Assembly: GCF_008630635.1 (NCBI RefSeq)
Contig: NZ_CP043869.1
Coordinates: 558,001 to 622,000, forward strand
Length of the DNA: 64,000 nt
Origin: Neptunomonas concharum
Lineage (GTDB): Bacteria; Pseudomonadota; Gammaproteobacteria; Pseudomonadales; Balneatricaceae
Reading direction: 5' to 3'
The notes under the pieces are model-generated. The model saw only the letters and a program-made list of their open reading frames with translations, was not told where the DNA came from and ran no database searches. A program made the position numbers and the translations under genes. Shown here one piece after another: positions 1 through 8,648 of this stretch (the first letter of the stretch is position 1; each line of letters opens with the position of its first letter).

Positions 1-499
1 GTACAACACAGAATGTACAGTATTTGCTGCAGCCTTCCATAACGGATACAAAAGCTTCTGCCCCTTCTACTTTGGGGGCGGGCAAAGCGTCAAACTTTTC
101 GATCTCAGGAAAGCTGATATCGACAACGCCTTTTTGTCCCTGATGAGTGAGGTCAATCATTTCGGGCAGGCGGTGCAAGGTTTGTGGACCGAAGATCATA
201 TCTACATAAGGCGCGCGAGTGAGAATATTCTCCCCCTCCTGGCTGGCTACGCAGCCGCCAACACCAATCACAAGGTCTGGTCGACTTTCTTTTAGTTTGC
301 GCCAACGTCCCAGTTGATGAAAAACTTTCTCTTGTGCTTTCTCTCTAATGGAACAGGTGTTTAACAGCAGTACGTCGGCATCGTCCGGATTGTCGGTTAA
401 TTCCAGTTCATGGCTTTCACCTAGCAGATCCGCCATACGGGAGGAATCGTACTCGTTCATCTGACAGCCATGAGTTTTAATAAACAGCTTTTTTGCCAT
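1..499 (-). CDS. miaB: tRNA-2-methylthio-N6-dimethylallyladenosine synthase MiaB (5' part)
   Basis: This is the N-terminal 166 residues of MiaB, the radical SAM enzyme that methylthiolates i6A37 in tRNAs reading UNN codons. The gene runs off the left edge of the window. The UPF0004 domain cysteines fall at residues 12, 49 and 83, and the radical SAM motif GCSKYCTFC places cysteines at 157, 161 and 164. These are the positions known for E. coli MiaB, so both iron-sulfur clusters can be expected. The start is the ATG at 499 ([12 protein letters not shown]). It is transcribed divergently from the DUF1820 gene across a 156 bp gap. The TRAM domain lies outside the window. Confidence 0.96.
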   Translation of the reverse strand, partial: MAKKLFIKTHGCQMNEYDSSRMADLLGESHELELTDNPDDADVLLLNTCSIREKAQEKVFHQLGRWRKLKESRPDLVIGVGGCVASQEGENILTRAPYVDMIFGPQTLHRLPEMIDLTHQGQKGVVDISFPEIEKFDALPAPKVEGAEAFVSVMEGCSKYCTFCVV

Positions 500-655
500 T
501 ACACACCTTACGTTGGATCGTTCACAAAAAGACCGGTCATTATACTGGATGGGCTGCTCCATTAATAGCATCTTAAAGTGCTTGTAAATGGCGTAAATGC
601 CCCCATATAACGTGCAGATTTTGGTAATTCAACAGGTTAGAGAGTAATCAGCGCT

Positions 656-976
656 ATGGCCAAAGATGAGCGTATTTATCGTGTGATGTTTGTAAACCAA
701 GACAAAGTTTACGAAGTGTTTGTGAATCATGTTTTTCAGAGCGATATGTGGGGTTTTATCCAACTGGAAGGTTTTGTATTTGGTAGCAAATCTGATCTGT
801 TGGTTGATCCGAGCGAGGAGAAGTTAAAACAGCAGTTTGCTGAAGTAGAGCGAAGCTATATCCCAATGCAGGCCATTATTCGTATTGATGAAGTGAAAAA
901 AGAGGGTGTGGCTAAAATTACAGAAGCCAAGGGAACGGTGACTGCCTTTCCAGTTATGCAGCCACCTTCGAAGTAA
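656..976 (+). CDS. DUF1820 family protein
   Basis: This is a 106-residue soluble protein without signal peptide or membrane segment. The segment YRVMFVNQDKVYEVFV followed by a WGFIQLEGFVFG core is typical of the DUF1820 family, which is common in gammaproteobacteria and has no known function. The tail (residues 85-106) is less ordered and ends near PVMQPPSK. The gene stands alone: miaB is divergent upstream and a lipoprotein gene converges with a gap of 6 bp. The family assignment is from recognition of the sequence; no role can be inferred from context. Confidence 0.8.
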   Translation: MAKDERIYRVMFVNQDKVYEVFVNHVFQSDMWGFIQLEGFVFGSKSDLLVDPSEEKLKQQFAEVERSYIPMQAIIRIDEVKKEGVAKITEAKGTVTAFPVMQPPSK

Positions 977-982
977 GGTCGT

Positions 983-1465
983 TTAATTAAAGCAGGACTC
1001 TGTATTTAGCTTCGTTAAACGGTCTCCAGATGCTTCTTCGATACTGCCATCGGCAAAGACAATCTCAACATGGTCGATGTCGATGCACTGCACGTTAGTG
1101 CCTTTCCAAGTGTTTTCCCAGTTGTGTCCGCTGCTATATTCGCCAGGTGGAATGGGGCCAGCTACACGCAGGTAGGCTCTATGGTCACGGCTTTTCCTGG
1201 GCTTGACGATTTTTCCGTTCTTATCGTAGGCGGTAGTACGGAACAAGATGTACTGATATGTGCTGGGAGAGATATTGATAAAGTTAATATTGGCTCCCAC
1301 TGGACCCCGTTTGTTTTTAAGTACAGGGCGGGCCAGTTCTAAGGAAATTAAAGGCGGGGGAACATAGACAGGCGCAGGTGGTGGGGTTTCAACGACTTTT
1401 TCCTGGCGACAGGCGCTTAGCCAAAGCGCGGCACCAATGAGAGCTGTGATTTTTAGAATGCGCAT
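983..1465 (-). CDS. Putative lipoprotein of unknown function
   Basis: A 160-residue protein with a short signal peptide ending in the lipobox LSAC (Cys19), so it is probably lipidated and anchored in the envelope. A proline-rich stretch (residues 28-38) separates the anchor from one compact domain with the pattern FINISPSTYQYI, AYDKNGKIV, GPIPPGEYSSG, WENTWKGTNVQCIDI and FADGS. That pattern suggests a small beta-sandwich seen in several uncharacterised secreted proteins. Two cysteines (in VQCIDI and the C-terminal ESCFN) could form a disulfide. It is monocistronic. No function is assigned. Confidence 0.7.
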   Translation of the reverse strand: MRILKITALIGAALWLSACRQEKVVETPPPAPVYVPPPLISLELARPVLKNKRGPVGANINFINISPSTYQYILFRTTAYDKNGKIVKPRKSRDHRAYLRVAGPIPPGEYSSGHNWENTWKGTNVQCIDIDHVEIVFADGSIEEASGDRLTKLNTESCFN

Positions 1466-1557
1466 GTTGAAATTCCGTACTAATCAAGTGTGAAAGTGTG
1501 ACCGGAGCTCAGGCTTCCGGTTCCCATTTATACCACAAAAACCTTAAGGTAAACTGA

Positions 1558-2565
1558 TTACGCAAGGTTGATCAATGTTTTGGAGGGGCGCCCTGGAATC
1601 TCCCGTGCCAGCCTAGGAACCAAATACCCGGGCAAGCAGGACTGCAGCTCTTTTACTAGCTGCTTAGCTTTTGTGTCGTTAATGTCAAAGTGCGCTGCGC
1701 CGATGACACGATCCAGAAGAAACAGGTAATAAGGCAGTACCCCATCCTCAAACAGCTTTTCGCTGAGCCTTTTTAAAATTTCTGCGTGATCATTAATCCC
1801 CCGGAGTAGGACAGCTTGGTTAAGCAGTGTGATACCCGCGATACGTAATCTTTGTAAGCTTTCGGAAACGTGGCGATCTATTTCGTTTGGATGGTTGATG
1901 TGTAAGACGATGACCGTACGAAGCCGGCTATCTTTCAGCATCTGGCATAAGGTTTGGGTAACTCGTTGTGGGATAACCACAGGTAAGCGTGTGTGGATTC
2001 TTAGGCGTTGAATATGAGGAATTGATTCCAAGTCAGCGATCATGCGTGCAAGCCGCTGATCGGTTGTGGCAAGGGGATCGCCTCCTGAGAAAATAACTTC
2101 GCTGATGCTTGTGTCAGCTTGAATATAGGCCAATGCTTGTTGCCATTGGGCCTTCCCTAACTGGTTATCTTCATAGGGGAAGTGTCGGCGAAAGCAGTAG
2201 CGGCAGTTGATAGCACAAGCCCCGCTAAGGATGAGTAACACGCGGCCCTTGTATTTATGAATGAGTCCGGGTGCCGGTTTGCTGTCCATCTCTTCAAGAG
2301 GATCTGAGGAGTAGCCATTGGCTGAAATCATCTCTGCCATTTGTGGTAGTACTTGCAAAAGTAACGGGTCGTGTGGATTGCCTTTTTCAATACGTGACAG
2401 ATAGGGTTGAGGCACACGCAGGGCAAAGGCATGTGTGGCTTCCAAACTTAAATCGACCTGCTCAGGGGAGAGTCCTACTTGGCTAAGTAGGTCGTCAACG
2501 CTGGATATCGCTCCTTTTAACAGGCTCTGCCAATCGTTTTCTGGGGTGGAAGCGATCAAATTCAT
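1558..2565 (-). CDS. epmB: EF-P beta-lysylation protein EpmB (lysine 2,3-aminomutase)
   Basis: EpmB is the radical SAM, PLP-dependent aminomutase that converts (S)-alpha-lysine to (R)-beta-lysine, the preferred substrate of EpmA for modifying elongation factor P. The protein has 335 residues. The radical SAM cluster motif is C117-x3-C121-x2-C124 (CAINCRYC), followed by IFSGGDPLAT, a SAM-binding GGDP motif. The C-terminal Lys329 in GRPSKTL is the likely PLP Schiff-base lysine. It is divergent from efp, whose product is the final target, and epmA lies just beyond efp, so all three parts of the pathway sit within 2.8 kb. Confidence 0.95.
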   Translation of the reverse strand: MNLIASTPENDWQSLLKGAISSVDDLLSQVGLSPEQVDLSLEATHAFALRVPQPYLSRIEKGNPHDPLLLQVLPQMAEMISANGYSSDPLEEMDSKPAPGLIHKYKGRVLLILSGACAINCRYCFRRHFPYEDNQLGKAQWQQALAYIQADTSISEVIFSGGDPLATTDQRLARMIADLESIPHIQRLRIHTRLPVVIPQRVTQTLCQMLKDSRLRTVIVLHINHPNEIDRHVSESLQRLRIAGITLLNQAVLLRGINDHAEILKRLSEKLFEDGVLPYYLFLLDRVIGAAHFDINDTKAKQLVKELQSCLPGYLVPRLAREIPGRPSKTLINLA

Positions 2566-2587
2566 AGGTGGCTCGTGTCGATTAATT

Positions 2588-2615
2588 TTGCTCGCATTCT
2601 CCTTTCAAGTAGAAT
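2588..2615 (+). promoter_or_regulatory. Predicted sigma-70 promoter of efp
   Basis: In the epmB-efp divergent spacer, TTGCTC at 2588-2593 and TAGAAT at 2610-2615 are separated by 16 bp and point towards efp, leaving an untranslated leader of roughly 50 nt. The assignment rests only on match to the -35 and -10 consensus. Confidence 0.45.
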
Positions 2616-2672
2616 ACGTGTCAATTTCGGGGATCGGCCCCATTTGCATTCACTTATTTATCAGAGAAAACT

Positions 2673-3236
2673 ATGGCAAGTTATTCCGCTAACCAGCTCA
2701 AAAATGGCCTGAAAGTGATGATCGACGGCGATCCATGTTCCATTCAGGATCTTGATTTCGTTAAGCCGGGTAAAGGTCAGGCCTTCACCCGCGCGAAAAT
2801 GAAGAACTTACTTACTGGTCGCGTGTGGGAGCGTACCTTTAAATCTAACGAATCTGTTGAAGGGGCAGATGTGGTTGATCGCGATATGGAGTATTTATAC
2901 TTCGATGGTGATATGTACAACTTCATGGTGCCTGTTACGTTTGAACAGTATGGTGTTGATGCCAAGGCGATGGGTGACTCCGCGAAGTGGATCAAGGAAA
3001 ACGAAGTTTGTTTGATCACGCTTTGGAACGATAATCCAATCGCTGTGCAGCCACCTAACTTCGTTGAGCTGGAAGTAACAGAAACGGACCCAGGTTTGAA
3101 AGGCGATACAGCACAGGGTGGTTCTAAACCAGCAACGTTGAGCACGGGCGCTGTTGTGCGTGTTCCTCTATTCATTGAACAAGGCGAAGTGCTGAAAATC
3201 GATACGCGTACTGGCGACTACGTTAGCCGCGCTTAG
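2673..3236 (+). CDS. efp: Elongation factor P
   Basis: EF-P binds ribosomes stalled at polyproline motifs and helps peptide bond formation. The 187-residue protein has the usual three beta-barrel domains (KOW-like N-terminal domain, OB domain, C-terminal OB domain). The tip loop reads PGKGQAF, with the modifiable lysine exactly at residue 34 as in E. coli, matching the presence of epmA and epmB next door. The start ATG follows the weak ribosome site AGAGAAAACT. A strong intrinsic terminator follows the gene, so it is probably transcribed largely separately from epmA. Confidence 0.98.
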   Translation: MASYSANQLKNGLKVMIDGDPCSIQDLDFVKPGKGQAFTRAKMKNLLTGRVWERTFKSNESVEGADVVDRDMEYLYFDGDMYNFMVPVTFEQYGVDAKAMGDSAKWIKENEVCLITLWNDNPIAVQPPNFVELEVTETDPGLKGDTAQGGSKPATLSTGAVVRVPLFIEQGEVLKIDTRTGDYVSRA

Positions 3237-3258
3237 TATTAGATATTTATTCGTGATA

Positions 3259-3281
3259 CGGCAGCCTCGGCTGCCGTTTTT
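3259..3281 (+). terminator. Intrinsic terminator after efp
   Basis: A 7 bp GC-rich stem, CGGCAGC (3259-3265) with GCTGCCG (3270-3276) and a CTCG loop, is followed directly by five T residues. It lies 22 bp after the efp stop and 25 bp before the epmA start. Confidence 0.85.
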
Positions 3282-3306
3282 GTCTCTTAGTAGTGAGTAA
3301 GATTGA

Positions 3307-4272
3307 ATGGAAAGTTGGCAGCCGACGGCAACGATGAATAACCTACGGCGTAGGGCTGAAATTCTCGCGCAAATTCGTCGCTATTTTAATGATCAGGCGG
3401 TGATGGAAGTTGATGCTGCGGTTTTATCTCACTGTGCCGTTAGTGATCCCTTTATCGACTCGTTAGAGGTGAATTTTCGCGGTCATCCTACAGCGGATAT
3501 TGAAACCTGCTACCTGCAAACTTCTCCAGAATACGCCATGAAGCGGCTTCTGGCCTCGGGCAGCGGTGATATCTATCAAATGGGTAAGGTGTTTCGTAAT
3601 GGAGAGGAGGGGCGACATCATAATCCTGAGTTCACCATGCTGGAATGGTATCGGTTAGGTTATGATGATGCTCAGTTGATGGATGATGTAGAGCAATTAG
3701 TACGCACTATTTTGACGATAGGTCCTATTCGGCGGGCTAGTTATCGAGAGATTTTCATCGAAAAGTTAAATCTTGATATTGATAAGGTTTCGACAGCGGA
3801 GCTTGCTAGGATTTTGCGTCAATATGTTGATGTCATGCTGGATGAGGATGACAGAGATACATGGCTCAATTTGCTGATGTCTCATGTTATAGAGCCTACC
3901 TTAAAAGATGAGCCTATTTTTATTACGGATTATCCAGCGAGCCAGTCTGCCTTAGCGCGATTAAAAATGTCTGAAACAGGTCAGCACGTTGCTGCGCGAT
4001 TTGAGCTGTTTGTGGGTGGCATGGAGTTAGCGAACGGTTATCACGAACTGACCGATGCTACAGAGCAAGCAAGGCGTTTGGAGGCTGATCAGCAGGTACG
4101 CTCAGCGTTAGCATTGCCTCAGCGGCCATTGGAAAAGCGTTTGGTTAGTGCGTTGCAGGCGGGCTTGCCTGATTGTGCAGGTGTTGCCTTAGGTGTTGAT
4201 CGACTGGTGATGCTGGCTCTAGAGGCGCAGCATATTGCCGAGGTAATTCCCTTTACCTTTCGACATGCTTAA
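3307..4272 (+). CDS. epmA: EF-P lysine aminoacylase EpmA
   Basis: EpmA (PoxA/GenX) is a paralogue of the class II lysyl-tRNA synthetase catalytic core. It activates beta-lysine and attaches it to Lys34 of EF-P instead of to a tRNA. The 321-residue length equals the catalytic core without the tRNA anticodon-binding domain. Class II motifs are visible: QTSPEYAMKRLL and MGKVFRNGEEGRHHNPEF (motif 2), then GVALGVDRLVMLAL (motif 3) near the C-terminus. It lies directly downstream of efp, its substrate gene. Confidence 0.96.
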   Translation: MESWQPTATMNNLRRRAEILAQIRRYFNDQAVMEVDAAVLSHCAVSDPFIDSLEVNFRGHPTADIETCYLQTSPEYAMKRLLASGSGDIYQMGKVFRNGEEGRHHNPEFTMLEWYRLGYDDAQLMDDVEQLVRTILTIGPIRRASYREIFIEKLNLDIDKVSTAELARILRQYVDVMLDEDDRDTWLNLLMSHVIEPTLKDEPIFITDYPASQSALARLKMSETGQHVAARFELFVGGMELANGYHELTDATEQARRLEADQQVRSALALPQRPLEKRLVSALQAGLPDCAGVALGVDRLVMLALEAQHIAEVIPFTFRHA

Positions 4273-4299
4273 ACCGTTGGCGCTTATGGGTAGAGCGTT

Positions 4300-5454
4300 T
4301 TAGGCAGGTAGGTGATTGATCAAAGCACTACGTATGCGTTTTACGGCTTCTTCCAACAAAGGTCTGGGGCAGCCAAAGTTAAGACGCATGAAATTAGCAT
4401 TGCCAAAATCCCTACCGGGGGACATTCCCACACCCGCTTGCTCAAAGAAGCGTGCGGGATTTTCCAGCTTTGCGGCTGATACATCGATCCAGGCTAAATA
4501 GGTGGCTTCAATTGGGTCGAGTTTTAATCCCGGTATTCGATTGATCTCCTCAACTAAATAATCTCGGTTGCCGCGCAGGTAGTCTAGCTGCTTTTGATTC
4601 CACTCATCCCCTGCTTCATAAGCGGCGATTGCGGCGGTATAGCCAAACAGATTAACGTCTGGAACAATGCCTTTGCGGACGTTAATAAACTGTTTTCTTA
4701 GTTGATCATTGGGGATGATTGCAAAAGAGCAGCCCAGCCCTGCAATGTTATAAGTTTTGCTTGGGGCCATGAGTGTGATTGTTCTTTGTGCGATGGTGTC
4801 ATTTAAACTGGCAAGAGGGATATGTCTTAAACCCGGTTCCAGAATCAGATCGCAGTGTATTTCGTCAGAGCAGGCAACTAGGTCGTGTTTTTCGATAATA
4901 TCAGCGAGCGCTTGTAACTCCTCTTCACGATAAACCGTTCCGCCGGGGTTATGTGGGTTACAGAACAGTAAGAGGCGGGTGTCGGGGGTGATGGCTGCTT
5001 CTAACTTGGCTAGATCAAGCCGTGTATGCCCATCGGTTTGAGTCATAGGCACTTGTGTTACTTGGCGTTTAGATAGATGTGGTGCAGAGACGAAAGGCGG
5101 GTAAATTGGCTGGGGTGACACCACACGGTCTCCCTCTTCGCCAACACTCCTGCATGCGAGGTTGAGGCCGCATACCAAACCGGGTAACCATACCAACCAA
5201 TCTCTTTGTATGTTCCACTGGTACAGTTCAGCCATGCGCTTGATGACAATATCATTTAATTCCGAGGGCGTATTTGTATAGCCAAACACGCCGTGGTCGA
5301 CCCGCTTGTGTAAGGCATCTATAACACCCGGTGGTGCCATAAAATCTGTATCGGCAACCCACATAGGTAGAATCTCGGTATCTCGATAGCGCTCCCATTT
5401 TTGGCTGGCGGTATCGCGTCGGTCGATAAATACATCAAAATTCGTTGGACTCAT
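4300..5454 (-). CDS. patB: PatB/MalY family C-S lyase (cystathionine beta-lyase type)
   Basis: This is a 384-residue PLP fold type I enzyme of the MalY/PatB family, which cleaves C-S bonds of cystathionine or cysteine conjugates to release a thiol, pyruvate and ammonia. The N-terminal signature ILPMWVADTDFMAPP, the Asp197 of SDEIHCDL that holds the pyridine nitrogen, and the Schiff-base Lys233 in APSKTYNIAG are present. The C-terminal RLNFGCPRPLLEEA holds the carboxylate-binding arginine. It is convergent with epmA and divergent from leuA. In other bacteria members repress maltose genes or act in methionine synthesis; substrate cannot be decided here. Confidence 0.85.
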   Translation of the reverse strand: MSPTNFDVFIDRRDTASQKWERYRDTEILPMWVADTDFMAPPGVIDALHKRVDHGVFGYTNTPSELNDIVIKRMAELYQWNIQRDWLVWLPGLVCGLNLACRSVGEEGDRVVSPQPIYPPFVSAPHLSKRQVTQVPMTQTDGHTRLDLAKLEAAITPDTRLLLFCNPHNPGGTVYREEELQALADIIEKHDLVACSDEIHCDLILEPGLRHIPLASLNDTIAQRTITLMAPSKTYNIAGLGCSFAIIPNDQLRKQFINVRKGIVPDVNLFGYTAAIAAYEAGDEWNQKQLDYLRGNRDYLVEEINRIPGLKLDPIEATYLAWIDVSAAKLENPARFFEQAGVGMSPGRDFGNANFMRLNFGCPRPLLEEAVKRIRSALINHLPA

Positions 5455-5592
5455 GGGCTTTTTCCTGCGCTAACAAAGCAAATTACCTTCATGCAAAGGT
5501 AAGTGAGATAGGTTACAAAGTGTAAGCTTCACGTTATAGTTTAACGATTATCAAATCAAATTCGTTTGCGACATCTTGAGTGACTGTCTTTA

Positions 5593-5612
5593 TGGTAATC
5601 ACCCCGTTACCA
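5593..5612. promoter_or_regulatory. 20-bp dyad upstream of leuA
   Basis: TGGTAA (5593-5598) and TTACCA (5607-5612) form a perfect 6 bp inverted repeat with 8 bp between arms, in the spacer between patB and leuA and 70 bp before the leuA start. It has the size of a dimeric repressor site. I know no regulator for it. Confidence 0.3.
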
Positions 5613-5681
5613 AATAGGTTAAAATCATTTCTATAGCAGTTACTGATATTTGCACAGTGTATATAGGTCGGAGCCATCCTC

Positions 5682-7223
5682 ATGAGTAAGAATAATCAAG
5701 TTATTATTTTCGATACCACTTTACGTGATGGGGAGCAAAGCCCCGGTGCCTCTATGACTCGGGATGAGAAGCTGCGGATTGCAAAACAGCTTGAAAAGAT
5801 GCGGGTTGATGTTATCGAGGCCGGCTTTGCCATTGCGTCGCCGGGGGATTTTGAGTCGGTTAAAGCGATTGCTGAGGCGGTCACTGAAAGCACCGTATGT
5901 TCATTATCTCGTGCACTGGATGCTGATATTGATCGAGCGGGCGAAGCGCTTAAAAACGCAGCTTCTGGGCGTATTCACACCTTTATAGCCACGTCACCTA
6001 TTCATATGAAATATAAGCTCCAAATGGAGCCGGATCAGGTTGTAGAGCAGGCAGTTTATGCGGTGAAACGTGCGCATAATCTGATTAGTGATGTGGAATT
6101 CTCCTTAGAAGATGCCAGCCGCTCTGACTTAGATTTTATGTGTCGTATCATCGAGAAAGTGATCGATGCCGGCGCACGTACTATTAATATCCCAGATACC
6201 GTGGGCTACGCTATCCCTGAAGAGTTCGGCTATACCATTGGTCAGCTGTTGCAGCGTATCCCTAATGCGGATAAAGCGATCTTCTCCGTGCACTGTCACA
6301 ATGATTTAGGTCTGGCAGTGGCGAACTCATTGGCTGCGGTCACTGCAGGTGCGCGACAGGTTGAGTGTACGATTAACGGTTTGGGTGAGCGCGCCGGTAA
6401 CGCTTCACTTGAAGAGATTGTGATGGCGATCCGTACGCGTAAAGATCGTTTGAATCTGGAAACCGGCATTGATACTACACAGATCGTACCTGCATCGCGT
6501 TTGGTCTCTAGTGTAACGGGCTTCCCTGTACAGCCTAACAAAGCAATCGTCGGTGCTAATGCCTTTGCCCATGAGTCAGGCATTCACCAAGATGGTGTGT
6601 TAAAGCATCGTGAAACCTACGAAATTATGACTGCCCAAGATGTCGGTTGGAATACCAACCGTATGGTCATGGGTAAGCATTCGGGGCGTAATGCCTTCCG
6701 CTCACGTTTAGTAGAGCTGGGTACGACATTTAAATCGGATCTTGAACTCAATAATGCCTTTGCTCGCTTTAAAGAGTTGGCGGATAAAAAGCATGAGATT
6801 TTCGATGAAGATTTGATTGCTTTAGTGTCTGACACGCAAGCGGCAGATGCTTATGAGAAATATAAACTGTCTTCTCTGAATGTGACTTCGCAAACCGGGG
6901 AAGTACCCGTGGCGCAGGTGTCTCTGGTAGTAGATGGCAACGAGCATAAAGCGCAATCTGAAGGTGGCGGGCCTGTGGATGCAGCGCTTAAAGCGATCGA
7001 GAAGATCGTTAACTCCGAATCCAGTCTTGAATTGTATTCGGTTAATGCGATTACAAGTGGTACAGATTCTCAGGGTGAGGTGACTGTTCGATTGGAGAAA
7101 GCGGGTCGTATTGTTAATGGTGTTGGAGCGGACACGGATATTATCATCGCATCAGCGAAGGCTTATGTTCATGCGCTTAATCTGATGGATGCGAATATTC
7201 AAAAGGCGCATCCGCAGGTTTAA
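5682..7223 (+). CDS. leuA: 2-isopropylmalate synthase
   Basis: LeuA condenses acetyl-CoA with 2-oxoisovalerate, the first committed step of leucine synthesis. The 513-residue length fits the long LeuA type. The HMGL-like TIM barrel begins [12 protein letters not shown] (Asp11, Arg15), with metal ligands His204 and His206 in HCHNDLG and Asn240 in GERAGN. The last 120 residues form the allosteric leucine-sensing LeuA dimer domain, so feedback inhibition is expected. The start ATG has CGGAG nine bases upstream. No leucine-rich leader peptide is seen upstream. The stop codon overlaps the start of holD (TAATG), so the two are translationally coupled. Confidence 0.97.
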   Translation: MSKNNQVIIFDTTLRDGEQSPGASMTRDEKLRIAKQLEKMRVDVIEAGFAIASPGDFESVKAIAEAVTESTVCSLSRALDADIDRAGEALKNAASGRIHTFIATSPIHMKYKLQMEPDQVVEQAVYAVKRAHNLISDVEFSLEDASRSDLDFMCRIIEKVIDAGARTINIPDTVGYAIPEEFGYTIGQLLQRIPNADKAIFSVHCHNDLGLAVANSLAAVTAGARQVECTINGLGERAGNASLEEIVMAIRTRKDRLNLETGIDTTQIVPASRLVSSVTGFPVQPNKAIVGANAFAHESGIHQDGVLKHRETYEIMTAQDVGWNTNRMVMGKHSGRNAFRSRLVELGTTFKSDLELNNAFARFKELADKKHEIFDEDLIALVSDTQAADAYEKYKLSSLNVTSQTGEVPVAQVSLVVDGNEHKAQSEGGGPVDAALKAIEKIVNSESSLELYSVNAITSGTDSQGEVTVRLEKAGRIVNGVGADTDIIIASAKAYVHALNLMDANIQKAHPQV

Positions 7224-8092
7224 TGGGCATGGATGTAGAGCGGCTTAAGCAAGAGCAGTTAAGGCATCAGTATCTAGAGGTCCTTGGGGTAACGAGTTGG
7301 TTGCCCCGTACTGCGCTGCCGGGTGCTCCAGCTCCGGCTGATTGGGTTGCTGAGTTTCTTTATGGTGATCTATCGGCTTTAGAGGGGGATGAAGATCACT
7401 TTGATGAGCCTCATTCGCTGGAGTCTCCAGTTGTTACGCCTAGAAAGCCGCTTACCTCTGCTCCTGTCTCTTCCAAAGACTTGCATCTTGATGAGCCGAA
7501 ACAGTCTCTCAGTAGTGCTGCTAAAACGGATGGGGCTTCGCGTCCTGCATCCCGAGAGAGTACAGCGCCGCTTCCGGCTGTGGATTTAGCAAAGCGAGAG
7601 GGTAAAGTTAAGCCGCCGCGATTTAAGTTGGTTTATTGGGTATTTGACAAGGTTATCGTTATCGATTCTTTGCCCCCACAAAGTCGGGGAAGCATAGGGC
7701 GCAAAGCTTACCAAACGTTATGTTGTAATATGCTTCGGGCGATGGGCTTGTCTGCCCAGTTGAGGCTTGAACCCTATACGCTTAACTGGCCGATGTTAGT
7801 GGGTGAGGGGTTGGACCAAGGCCCCGAAGAAGCTTCTAAAGCGGTTCGTCATAAGATAAGCAAGTTGCTCCGAGAGCATCAACCTGATCTGATTTTACTC
7901 TTAGGTGAAGCGTCCGCTCAGATGGTTATGAACCGCTCTGAAGCACTTGATGAATTGCGGGGCGTGGTGTTTAGCTATAGCAGCAAAATCAGTGCGATCT
8001 CTACCTTAAGTTTCACACAGATGATGCAGATACCCGAATGTAAAAAAGAGGTTTGGGCTGATCTACAAAAGGTTTTGCCGATAGATGTCTGA
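7223..8092 (+). CDS. holD: Divergent DNA polymerase III psi subunit (HolD)
   Basis: Psi bridges the clamp loader to chi and single-strand binding protein in the replicase. This 289-residue protein is far longer than E. coli psi (137). The N-terminus YLEVLGVTSWLPR (residues 17-29) matches E. coli QLGITQW, the clamp-loader-binding peptide. Residues 50-130 are an acidic, Ser/Pro-rich linker. A globular domain from 134 has LILLLGEASAQ (223-233), ELRG (244-247) and ends IPECKKEVWADLQKVL, like the psi ending around ALWQQI. Pseudomonad psi is known to be similarly large and cryptic. It overlaps rimI by 8 bp, as holD precedes rimI in E. coli. Hypothetical by plain similarity; moderately sure. Confidence 0.65.
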   Translation: MGMDVERLKQEQLRHQYLEVLGVTSWLPRTALPGAPAPADWVAEFLYGDLSALEGDEDHFDEPHSLESPVVTPRKPLTSAPVSSKDLHLDEPKQSLSSAAKTDGASRPASRESTAPLPAVDLAKREGKVKPPRFKLVYWVFDKVIVIDSLPPQSRGSIGRKAYQTLCCNMLRAMGLSAQLRLEPYTLNWPMLVGEGLDQGPEEASKAVRHKISKLLREHQPDLILLLGEASAQMVMNRSEALDELRGVVFSYSSKISAISTLSFTQMMQIPECKKEVWADLQKVLPIDV

Positions 8093-8537
8093 ATTACGCA
8101 GATTGACTGTGTCTGATGGTGATGCTCTTTTCAGTTTAGAAACGTTAAGTTTTCCGTCTGATGCATGGTCGCGCTCGCAATTGGAGCAACAACTCACGGA
8201 CGCACGGAGCACCAATTTAGGGGTATGTGTAGCTGGGAATTTGGCAGGTTTTGTACTCGCTAAGTCCCTTTTTGATGAATCAGAGTTGTATCAAATAGCT
8301 GTCTCGCCTGATCAACAAGGGCAGGGGATGGCACAGTTGCTTTTGAATGCTCTAGTTGCTGAGCTAAAAAGAGAGGGTATTGCGCGTGTGATGCTGGAAG
8401 TTCGGGCTTCCAACCTGCGGGCTATCGACCTTTATACACGTTTTGGCTTTACTGTTGATGGGCGGCGTAAAGACTACTACTGGATTGAGTGTGGAAGGGA
8501 AGATGCCTTATTACTCAGTTATCAGGTTAATCGATAA
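8085..8537 (+). CDS. rimI: Ribosomal protein S18 alanine N-acetyltransferase RimI
   Basis: RimI is a GNAT acetyltransferase that acetylates the N-terminal alanine of ribosomal protein bS18. The 150-residue protein carries the acetyl-CoA loop IAVSPDQQGQGMAQLLL (QxxGxG form) and the terminal motif VRASNLRAIDLYTRFGF, including the Asn and Tyr used in catalysis and cofactor placement. It overlaps the preceding psi-like gene by 8 bp, the arrangement known for holD-rimI in enterobacteria. Length and motifs are typical. Confidence 0.93.
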   Translation: MSELRRLTVSDGDALFSLETLSFPSDAWSRSQLEQQLTDARSTNLGVCVAGNLAGFVLAKSLFDESELYQIAVSPDQQGQGMAQLLLNALVAELKREGIARVMLEVRASNLRAIDLYTRFGFTVDGRRKDYYWIECGREDALLLSYQVNR

Positions 8538-8648
8538 CGTTAGTCGCTGCGTATAGGTTATAAGCCGCTATCGGAAATCCAGTGCGGCTACACTGGGCTT
8601 GAGTTAAAATGGGCCTATTCGCTAACTCAATCTGACTTCCCAATCACT

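Noticed and set aside
1070-1342. Rightward 90-codon frame opposite the lipoprotein gene at 983-1465
   Set aside because: The leftward frame has a proper signal peptide and lipobox; this is its antisense shadow.
5455-5681. Leucine attenuator leader before leuA
   Set aside because: No short ORF with a run of leucine codons and no terminator/antiterminator pair with a T-run is present.
8538-8648. Possible cobalamin riboswitch before the CbiM-like gene, because of a CCAGTG/CACTGG hairpin at 8579-8596
   Set aside because: The spacer is only 111 bp and lacks the B12-box and the multi-stem core needed for this riboswitch.
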